A stretch of DNA of 64,000 nt from Melastoma dodecandrum (lineage: Eukaryota; Streptophyta; Magnoliopsida; Myrtales; Melastomataceae): positions 124,001-188,000 of the forward strand of contig JARUPY010000470.1 of assembly GCA_029817715.1 (NCBI GenBank), read 5' to 3'. The first letter of the stretch is position 1. Each line of letters starts with the position of its first letter. Under the pieces are notes generated by a model. It ran no database searches, was not told the origin of the DNA, and saw only the letters and a program-made list of their open reading frames with translations. This document shows positions 1 through 8,790 of this stretch, piece after piece. The translations under genes were made by a program, and so were the position numbers.

Positions 1-924
1 ATGGTGTCTTATCTGCAACTTTGGTTGGAACTTGGTTAAGCATGTATGCTGCTGTTTCTAAGGCATAGCCCCAAAATGATAATGGAAGACTTGCATGACT
101 CATCATTGATCTAACCATATCCATGAGTGTGCGGTTTCTCCTTTCTGAAACACCATTCCACTCTGGCGTTCGAGGAGGTGTAAGTTGTGAAATTATGCCA
201 CACTCCTTGAGGTAATCAATGAATTCTTGACTAAGATATTCGCCCCCTCGATCACTTCGAAGGATCTTAATCTTCTTGTCAAATTGGTTTTCTACTTCAT
301 TCTTAAACTCCTTAAACTTTTCAAGAGTTTCTGACTTTTGCCGTATTAAATAGATATATCCATAAATGCTAAAATCATCAGTAAAAGTCACGAAGTAGAT
401 ATAAGCTCCTCTGGCCTGAACTGACAATGGTCCACGCACATAACTATGTATGAGTTCTAGTAGTTCATTCGCTCTTTCTCCCATCTTGGAAAAAGGCTTC
501 TTGGTCATCTTTCCTTGTAAACAAGCTTCGCATGTATCTATGGATTCTAATTCAAATGAATCCAAATACCCATCATTGAGTAACTTAGCAATGCGCTTCT
601 CGTTTATATGACCAAGTCTACAACGCCAAAGGTAAGTTGGGTTCGAGTCACACGATTTCTGTTTCTTATTCTCGATGCAATGTACCGGCTCATGTAAGTT
701 TAAAATATACAAACCATTGTTTAAAGATCCATATCCATAGAAAACATCATCTAGATAAAAGGAACACATCTTGTCCTTAAATTTAAAAACAAAACCTTTA
801 GTGTCTAAACTGGACACCGAGATGATGTTTTTAGAAAAACTTGGAACATAACAACAGTTTTCTAGTTTCAAAACAAGTCCACTGGGCAAACTTATTTTAT
901 AAGTCCCTACAGCTAATACAGCTT
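1..924 (-). pseudogene. Copia pol fragment (pre-integrase and integrase)
   Basis: The minus strand is open from about 920 to the window edge and reads as the GAG-pre-integrase plus integrase core of a Ty1/copia polyprotein. The zinc-binding part is visible as RLGH followed by CEACLQGK. The integrase core keeps its second acidic residue in RSDRGGEY and its glutamate in NGVSERRNRT. The first catalytic aspartate, normally in a HSDVCGP-type motif, reads HSYVRGP here (D to Y), so this copy should be inactive. Translation begins in the middle of the polyprotein because the duplicated block at 925 cuts it off. A gag remnant of the same strand and type lies at 2285-2645, so both may belong to one element split by the LTR between them. 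It continues beyond base 1, so RT and RNase H are not seen. Confidence 0.88.
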
Positions 925-2255
925 TGACTCCCCTAGGGTTCTTGCTTCACCTGTCAAGTTTCTTTGATCAAATCTTCAGATAAAAAGGTAGATTGTATCT
1001 CACCAATCGTGAGAATACTTCTCTTGTACAAGAACGTCTCCCGAGGTTCTTGTATGAAAACCTTATAGTGATTTTACCAGCAACATCACTTAGAACTACT
1101 CATCGATTTGGTCATCGATATTCTCCAAATCTAAAGATGTGTAGATGTTTGTTGACAATGCAAAAATATCTGGCCTGATTATGAGGAGCCCATAAATTCA
1201 AGTCATTTTATGAGAAACCTAGAAACTCATTTCGCCAACCCATATGAAGTCTACCAAGACCGTGACATAATTTTTAGGCTCATTTTATAAAGTCCATAAG
1301 TCCAGGGGTCTTTAAGAGTGTTTACAAACTCACCGTTATGTGAGCCCGCTAAGGAAGTACTAAGTCTACAGAGGACTGTCGGGGTCAGAGTCTACGAGGA
1401 TCAGAAAAGATTTTGACTCCGAGAATTTCGGAAAAAGGGTTATGGGACCACGTTCCCATGATTTGAAAAGATCTTCAGCTGGAGAAAATCTGAGGATACG
1501 ACTCTAATTATTTAATTTAATATAAGAAAGTGAAGTTGTTAATTCTACGGCGTGGATAAGAGCCACGTCTACCATGATCAGGTTCTTACCAAGATTATAG
1601 GGAGTTAATTGAGAGGGCCACGACCTGTCAAAATATCGTAAGAACATGGCATACATCCTAAGCATATCAAAGATACGGTATAAAAGGGAGAAGATCTTTT
1701 TAAGGAAAGAACACGATCAATCAGCCAAACCCCGGCCTGAGCGAACTCGCAAGGGTTCTTTGGTCTTCGCCTCCACCACCAGAGTGAGCAACCGTAGCTC
1801 TGGTATCCAAAATCCGTCAGCATTCCATCGTCGGGACGAGCAACCGTAGTTCTGACAGTCAATCTCCGCCTTCCACCCACCGTTAGGACGAGCAACCGTA
1901 GTCCCGGCGACCAATTCCGTCTTCATTCCGCCATCAGGGTGAGCAACCGTAGCCTTGGTATCCGCATCCGTCACTATCTTCGACCACACTCCTTCCACTA
2001 AGCCCCAGCGACCAGAGTCCACCATCCAAGTTCACCAATCTACAACGCCCAGCAGCAAGTCTACGACGTCACCACCATCCGTACCATCATCTTTACTATA
2101 TTTTTATGACTCTAAGCTTTTGTTTTCTATTGTAAGACATCATTTGATCAATTTAAATCATCTTTTTACTTACTGGCGACCACATCTGAATCTCTGTGAG
2201 TCCTATTGCCAAATATTTTCAACGTGATCCGTTTCGATGCGAACAACGTCTAATT
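925..2255 (+). mobile_element. Ty3/gypsy-type LTR (probably solo)
   Basis: This block is similar to the reverse complement of about 59960-60880, where the LTR is followed by a primer-binding-like TTTTTGGCGACC leader. Clear similarity starts near 1145 (GTTGACAAT, then AAAATAT) and runs to the shared end CGTGATCCGTTTC...CGAACA near 2248. No gag or pol follows it; instead the sequence passes into a minus-strand Copia gag remnant, so it looks like a solo or truncated LTR sitting inside an older Copia element. The left edge at 925 is also the edge of the segmental duplication. I could not find matching target-site duplications, so the exact ends are uncertain. Confidence 0.6.
1783..1985 (+). repeat. 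Tandem repeat inside the gypsy LTR (GAGCAACCGTAG)
   Basis: Four units of roughly 55-60 bases each carry GAGCAACCGTAG followed by a diverged spacer (at about 1785, 1838, 1890 and 1938). The same array occurs in the duplicated copy at about 40670-40870. Such short direct repeats are common in plant LTRs; no function can be assigned. Confidence 0.75.
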
Positions 2256-2284
2256 ATCAGTAGGATTTAGTGGACATATCTCTT

Positions 2285-2645
2285 GTCATTCTAAGCATGA
2301 AAAAGCTTTGTCAAAGAAACGCTTGTTAGTCATAGTCTCGGCAAGTACAGACTCTCAAGCACACTCCATGGTTCGGTTGTTGTTTTCTCCTTGAGCACAT
2401 TCGTTAGAACCATGTTGGATAGACCTAGTTGAATCTCCGATAATGCCATAGCATCCATATTCACCCACCGGTCAAACATCAGCATAAAAAATTCTTCGAC
2501 TGATTTACAAGAGCTTCTTCATCTACTCTACTCTGTATTAGTATTGCCCTCATCTTGATCAGCCACAACCTGAAATTCATGCTCCCAACCAACTTCTTGA
2601 TTTTGAACTTGCCACATGCCCTAGATCTTGATTCTACATGACTCA
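2285..2645 (-). pseudogene. Copia gag (UBN2-type) remnant
   Basis: Read on the minus strand, broken frames give phrases typical of the N-terminal gag of Ty1/copia elements: an MNFRLWLIKMRAIL-like stretch (about 2560-2620), then ALSEIQLGLSNMVL and a TTTEPWSVLESLY segment (about 2340-2440), ending near a TNKRFFDKA segment. Several stops and frameshifts interrupt it. Its strand and order (gag at higher coordinates than the integrase at 1-924) fit one minus-strand Copia element interrupted by the LTR at 925-2255. The copy at 41170-41520 carries the same decay. Confidence 0.6.
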
Positions 2646-3534
2646 GCCTTTATGTCAATTGTAGGCGTGCGAAAGCCCTCTATAGCCTGTCGAATCAAAT
2701 TTGGTCCCCAGTCAGACTTTTATGAAAAAGGAGACAAAAAATTTACGTGATTCCGTCAGGTTGGCTTATATCCGTGGACATAGAAGAAGATTAAGATGGT
2801 ATACAAAATTAGGTTGAGAGATTTTCTAATCATTTCGATTTACCTGAATATAAGATCCTGATTTTCCGGTAAATGAAAAACCTTGTATTTCTTAATGGTC
2901 ACCTTTTCTTTTCCCAACCCCGTTTGCACTCGTGTCTCACTACATCCATGTTGCCATGGTTTGCCGTCTGATTATTATTCTTCTCTTTGTAGTGACACTT
3001 ATTTAAAAGATAGTTGCACTTTCAAGTTATAAAAAATCTATTTAATATTCTCTCTTACGTGGCAGGTAAAAGATACTAGTAATATAATCAAATATCACCA
3101 CCAATATATTTTCTCACAAAGATATATCATCGTTTTTTAGTGTGCTAAATCTTTTCCGAACCCCCATATATCCAGGACAACAAATCTTATCAATAATATA
3201 ATGAAATTTAAAAGACAGAGATATTAAAAATTATGGACGGGGTGAGCATGGGATTCAAGTATCCAAAACCAATAGGTTCTTAGGGTGATATGAAAGTTTC
3301 TTACATTTCAATTTTAAGAAGCCAAGGCAGGTTTTAATAAATTAAGACCCTTCTACTTACCAAATAAAAAACCTATTGACTACCGCTTTTCTACCGAATA
3401 CATACCAAAAACTTTTTCTGGATAATAGATGAGATTTGAAGAATCAAAACAGCATATGAAAATTTATAATTTCTATTCTTTTTATAGAAAATTATTTAAT
3501 TGATAGAAGCTAGTAAAATTAGTTCAATTATTGA
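2646..3534. other. AT-rich intergenic stretch, no gene seen
   Basis: No open frame or recognisable domain. The stretch is AT-rich, contains simple T- and A-runs, and is repeated nearly unchanged at about 41525-42415. It probably combines decayed Copia leader/LTR sequence with old intergenic DNA. Confidence 0.5.
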
Positions 3535-3669
3535 CAGTGGCGGAGCTAGTAAAATTAGATAAGGGGGCTAAATTGAACTAAACAAAATTTCTAACCTAAT
3601 TTTCTTTTTTGTTTTCAAAAGCCCGGGGGAGCATGATGATCCCCTTCTGTGCCCCTGGCTCCGCCACTT
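3535..3669. mobile_element. hAT-type MITE with 8-bp TSD
   Basis: A 135-base element with terminal inverted repeats: it starts CAGTGGCGGAGCTAG and ends CTGGCTCCGCCACTT, whose reverse complement is AAGTGGCGGAGCCAG. Both sides are flanked by ATTATTGA (3527-3534 and 3670-3677), an 8-base target-site duplication as expected for the hAT superfamily. It is too short to encode a transposase, so it is non-autonomous. It lies about 300 bases past the end of the BAHD gene. An identical-looking element with the same TSD is at 42416-42550, so insertion predates the segmental duplication. Confidence 0.85.
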
Positions 3670-3969
3670 ATTATTGATAGTGGTAATGTTTAGTTAAGAT
3701 AATATTACTTTTTTTATTTTTCTAATTTATTTCGAATTTTAGTAATTTGAGATTTTAGAATTTTATTTAGAGGGGAAGTCGGCCTTCGATTTTGTTGGCT
3801 AATGAATGGTGTCATTTATAATAAAAAGGGATTATAATAAATGGGTCCCTTTTGACATACAGATGCATTCTTTTATTCAACCACATATTTCAACCACGGA
3901 TTACATATTCTTACTTAGTCTAACGAACTTGCACAGGAATCCCTGTTCTCCCTAACAACATGCCAGATA
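3670..3969. other. 3' flank of BAHD copy 1
   Basis: AT-rich DNA downstream of the BAHD gene. The first about 70 bases after the stop (3969 down to about 3900) resemble the region after the stop of the third BAHD copy at 58025-58090, sharing TAATATCTGGC and a GTTCGTTAGAC segment, so this part is likely the old 3' UTR. No clear polyadenylation signal can be chosen. Confidence 0.45.
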
Positions 3970-5445
3970 TTACGGTGGCGAGACCATGGACTCCGATTTG
4001 GTGGCCGGATCGTTCCTCTTGTTTCGTCCAAGTGCCGCATTAAGCTCTCCCTCAAAGCGGTCCATGGCGGCCGCAGGCAGGCACATAGGCACCACCATCC
4101 CCTCCTCCCCTTTCCCGTTCTTATATGGTATGTAGAAGCTCGATGTCCCTGCTATGGCCCCGATCACCCCTACTGCAGGCCCGCTGTATTTGGGCTTCCC
4201 CCATCCTAAATCCATATCCCCGGCCCTTACCCTCGCCAAGTCCGACACAATGAAGCTCCTCGCGACTGTGAAATGAAGCCTCCCCCTGGCCACCAGAAGG
4301 TCCAGCACAGACTTCACGTATTCCTCCGTTGCGCAGGCCTTGGCCTTCTTGATCAGATCAAGGGCGTAGGCCAGAGGATTCGTGGAGAGCCTCTCCGCTG
4401 TTGTGATTGCCGCGGGGAAGACTATGGCGTTACCATAGTATCCCTTCGGGAGGGGCGGGTTGAGCTTGTTCTGGCAATTGACGACGCAGAGCACGCGCGT
4501 CTCCTCTTCCGGGTTGGGGCCGAGTGCGATCGTCCGACACCGCCAAAGGCAGGCAGTGACGATCTCGAAGGCAGTGCATCCACGCAGGTGAAGAGGGAGA
4601 GAGCAACAGAGATCCGCGATTTCGGAGGAACGTATGAAGAAGGAACGGTGAGATAGGCCGTTTAAAGGTAAGATGGTGGCCTGTGTGTCGGGGAGGTCAT
4701 CATATTCATGGTGCATGTAGGTCACTTGAGGAAGGATCCTGGCTTCAAGGAGCTCCCTGCTCCACACGGGGAGGATGGACGGGACCGAAGCACCTTGAGC
4801 CATTTCTCCTACAGCGTAAAGGAACTGGGCCAGCCCCTGTCCATCACACATGGCATGGTTCATCCGCAAGGCGAGTATGAACCCTCCACAGTTGAGGCGT
4901 GTTAACTGTCGAGAAGTTAGTTATAGCAGTTAAAACGCTTCTTAGCAAAATTGTTCTACTATAGTGACTGTAGCATAAAAGTAACCCAACACGAGTTACA
5001 CTACCTGAATAAGCAGCAAAGGGGTGTCGAGGATATCCGATGACCCGGGTACATCAAACAGAAGCTCCTCAAAGCAGGGGAATGGAGGCTGGAGGGCATC
5101 ACCAAACTCTTCGAGGGTGACATCAGCATCGGCCTCTATGAAAATGACTCCCTCGCCGGTGCAGTCCACGACCAGCTTCCGTCCCGGAAGCTCTCTGAGC
5201 CGGCCGGCGAACGGGTAATAATACACGAGCGCCTTGGCCAGGCCCTCCCTGAAGAATAGGGTGGGGTTCCTAATGGAGCCACGGGGGTAGAACTGGATGA
5301 GGGGAAGCTGGAAGCGGAGGCCCTCCTGGTCATCAATGTCAGAGAGCCTCTTGTACTCCCGGGGGGTAGGCTCAGAAGGTCGTATGAGCTCATGTTCGTT
5401 CCTCGTCACTGTGAAGATCAGTCCATCGCGATTCCCGGGTGCCAT
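3970..5445 (-). CDS. BAHD acyltransferase, benzyl-alcohol benzoyltransferase-like (copy 1)
   Basis: Two exons on the minus strand: 5445-5005 (147 codons, ATG at 5445) and 4905-3970 (311 codons plus stop), joined over a 99-base GT-AG intron (5004-4906), giving 458 residues, the normal length for this family. BAHD enzymes transfer acyl groups from CoA thioesters to alcohols or amines in the cytosol. The catalytic HxxxD motif is present as HAMCD (residues 164-168). The structural DFGWG motif reads DLGWG (379-383). The N-terminal [20 protein letters not shown] segment and the [10 protein letters not shown] segment resemble benzyl alcohol/methanol O-acyltransferases of scent metabolism; the true substrate cannot be read from the sequence. 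No frameshift or stop interrupts it. Nine residues differ from copy 2, counted by eye. A TATAAAT lies 58-64 bases upstream of the ATG. It could be functional, but expression is unknown. Confidence 0.93.
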
Positions 5446-5502
5446 TTCGGAAGGGCAAGGGTGGGGAGTGTTTCGCGTTATATTGAAATAGGAGGATGCC
5501 CA

Positions 5503-5509
5503 ATTTATA
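5503..5509 (-). promoter_or_regulatory. TATA box of BAHD copy 1
   Basis: On the minus strand AAGTATAAATTGGG contains TATAAAT about 60 bases upstream of the ATG, a plausible distance for a short plant 5' UTR. The same box is kept in copy 2 at 44384-44390. Confidence 0.6.
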
Positions 5510-5589
5510 CTTGCGAGTGTGACGTAATATTCTACTAATATATTTGTTGATAAAATTTTCAAAAAATAACCCGGTCTTCATACGTGAAA

Positions 5590-7200
5590 GAGATAGTTTT
5601 GGGTCTTCCTTTATATTGAACTGTAATAATACTAATACATCCTAATACCATTGAAATTTCTAAGGGATATGCATTTTTCCCGTAACCATAATAAATGCGG
5701 CTTAAGAGCTTTTACTCATTCAGTAGTACGTTTTTAGGTTGATGTCATATCGGAGAACGTTCAAAGATATATTTATCATGTTTTCTTATAGGTTTAAAAG
5801 CAAGTAACACGACACGGGCATGACTTGGCCGAGAAGATCATCTAGCCCATCTGCAGAGCCTGCCCTTGGGATAGTGAGTCAATAGAAGAAGCAGTGGGTG
5901 TAAGTCGAGTCGAGGCAATTTTGGATGGACTCATCTTGTCCTAAAAGATTATAAAAATGAAGTCACATTTCTCGTGGGTCATGACCATTCTATTTATCAT
6001 GCTTTTTGGGAGTCGGGAACTGGTTCGATGGCTCTGTACGAATTAGCTCGAACACAAATAACTTCTTGCCTAGAATTCATCTTCTTCTGTGCCTGTACCC
6101 AACAACAGTAAGACAATAATAAATGGTTTGTCGGGAGACAAAACGTGTTGCACGATTATTAAAATTTTGTCCAATATTGGATTTGGGAAATGATTTTTTT
6201 TATATAAAATATTATATATACTTCATTAGTCTAATTAAATAGGTGTTACTACATGATATGGGTGACATGATGCTAAATATAGAGCATCCACGGGGACATA
6301 AAGGAAGTGATATTGTGAATTTTCTTTTCCATCCTTTGTAGATTTGACCGAACCCCCCGTAATTTTGTGTCTCTTTGTTTCCATAAGTTTCCGGTTGAGG
6401 TTTGGATGCAATACAATATGCTTCCACATGTTAACAATTGACCTAGTCGTACAAACTCAATATTCAGAGTGGTTTTGAAGTTCGGATCGATTCGTCAAAT
6501 TGGGTATTTAATTTATGTAAGTGGAAGGTTGTGACCAGTGTTATTAGGATTTTGTGGACCGAAGTCGTTTAATATTGCGATTTAGACAATATTTGATTCG
6601 CTCAAGAGAATATATGAAATATATTGGGTCATATTTGATTATACCATTAATATTTTTATCTCCTTTTAATAGCAATCATGCGTTTGTTATTTTATTTAAG
6701 GACTGAAATATCACTCTTTTTTACATTTTTTTAATCGAATCGTATTAATTAAACATCCGTTGATTTTTTATATTTTTTATTATTTTACAAATTTTTAAAT
6801 CATAAAGATTTAAATATTTAATAATGTCTGAATTTTCGTACACATTTTTAGTGTAGTATTATGTTATATGAAATTTATGAAAAATAATCGAGTACTGGCT
6901 ACATATATAAAGATATTGATTTCTTAAACTACGAAATATTAGCTTACCGTAGGTCATACTTCAAACTTATAAAATTGAAATAACACACGGTCGTAATATT
7001 TGCACACCCAATGTTTGTAAAAGTAAAAGATACCTTTAAGTAATAGAAAATCTAAACTATGTTTCATTTATTTAAAGAATAAATTTTAAAATAAATTTAA
7101 AAATCTTAAAACATTATTTATATTGTTATTAATAATTTAAATTAGTTCTTTATTATTATTATTTAAATCGTATACATGAGGGTGACATTGTCAATTGATT
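5590..7200. other. BAHD upstream flank, AT-rich, with dispersed module
   Basis: No gene is seen. The part from 5625 to about 6350 recurs at 38070-38823 (without a gene) and at 44510-45235 (copy 2). Within it, 6091-6163 is one copy of a short module around AATGGTTTGTCGGGAGAC that occurs seven times in the window. From 6400 onward the sequence is very AT-rich with T- and A-runs and short direct repeats. Confidence 0.6.
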
Positions 7201-8110
7201 TTTCTTGTTACAGACATTATCTAAGTGTGTGGAAAAAAGTGTAGTCAACCCAATTCAAAAACTCTAATAACCATTTTCCATTGAGATTTCTTGTTGAAAC
7301 ACTCGGCCTTACAGGATCGACGTATTTGTTCTTTTCTTCATTGCTCATGTTGATAAGATTTTGATGATAAGTCAATCAGCAAGTTTAACCTGCTATAACT
7401 TTGCACAAGCTGAAACTTCTTGTAACGAAGATATGCTTCGTTATACAGGAAAATATATCGAAAATATTTTCTTCACCCTCCAATGATCATTTCAAATCAA
7501 GAGACGTGATTAAGAATATTTCTATAATTAGTATTTTAATAATTAATTAATTATTAATTCATTATTGATTATCTTAATTTTTATTAATTCAAAAAATGGG
7601 AATATTCTTAGTAATATTACTTGAATTAATATTAAATACTTATCTGATGAGACAAGTGATTGAAAACCAAATATAAAATATTTTTCCAATCAAGGAAATT
7701 ATTTTATTATTTTTGGCAACTTCTAACATTCTGTAAAAAGATTAGGTTATTTAGAAATCACCCTCAAACAATTTTTTCTGATCAATTTCGTCCAGATACA
7801 ATGAATATCTTATCTAGAACAAATTATGTTAATTTGGATATATTTGATTGATTATTTCCTTGTATAAAAGGTAAACTTGCTTGACTGGCCGAACCTTCTA
7901 TAATGCAATATCTAGGGAATAAAACGTCTAATTAATACAAAATTATTTCTGGACATTCCTAATAGATAAATAAATGTGTCCATTATCAGATTTCTCAAGT
8001 TGGAAGTAAAATATTCTTTTTTTCCAACTATAGAAGGTTGCTGACCGAATTAGGCTCTAACCTTCTGTAAGACGAGATCTTAATTGGATGATCTGATTGA
8101 TGTGAAATCA
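7200..8110 (+). mobile_element. Decayed Copia-type LTR-like sequence
   Basis: This stretch contains phrases that resemble the Sirevirus-like LTR at 15243: a TGATGATAAGTCAA start, an AATTATTTAATT-rich middle, a TTATCTGATGAGACAAG segment, and the AGAAGGT/ACCTTCT motif (for example at 8030-8070). It is present in both duplication copies (copy 2 about 46070-46990). No coding capacity is seen. I read it as a diverged LTR of a related family; ends cannot be placed. Confidence 0.4.
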
Positions 8111-8280
8111 ATCAAAGATTGTCCCTAAATGATTTATACATGTTGGGGATCAATCTTCTGTACGAATTAGTCATGACCATTCTATTTATCGTGCTTTTTG
8201 GCTCCGTATAGTCCGGGGCTGGTTCGATGGCTCTGTACGAATTAGGTCGAAGTGAGCACACAAATAACTTCAAATCAAAT

Positions 8281-8790
8281 TCACCATCAATATCGTCTGG
8301 AGAAGTAGCAATGAAGGGATAATCAATACAAAAGTTGTGTTCAATAAGATAGAGATCATCAAAACACCAAATCATCCAATGTAAAGACGACTTTCGGTGC
8401 TGTTTATCTTCCTAGGAAATCAGTTATTTTATTCGAAGGTGAGATGGGAAATCAGTTCTTGCCTAGGAATTCATCTTCTGTGCCTGTACCCAACAATAGT
8501 AAGACGATAATAAATGGTTTGTCGGGAGACAAAACGTGTTGCACGGTTATTAATTAACTGGGACCCTTTGTCTCTCCTTCTCGAGTGTCATATGAATCGA
8601 ACATGTGCTAAAATTACATCCATAAGCATTTTGTATACACCTTGTTGTTGAATATGTTTTGATGAGGAGCCTTGACCTTAAGTCAAACATCTACACTATA
8701 GAAGCTTCACGTTGAGAACTTTCCGTATAAAATATTTTTATAACTAAATGATTATTTAATAATTGTTTAAATACTAAAATAAAAGGATTT
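8281..8790 (+). repeat. Direct repeat, left member (bounds the copy 1-specific segment)
   Basis: CACCATCAATATCGTCT at 8282 through AAATACTAAAATAAAAGG near 8789 is repeated at 11462-11948 with scattered substitutions and one indel (the left member has an extra stretch around 8434-8455). Copy 2 of the segmental duplication has a single version at about 47140-47638. The repeat includes one of the seven AATGGTTTGTCGGG modules (8480-8552). Confidence 0.85.

Noticed and set aside
4273..4905. Plus-strand frames across the BAHD exon (and the same at 43154-43786)
   Set aside because: Antisense shadows of the real minus-strand exon 2.
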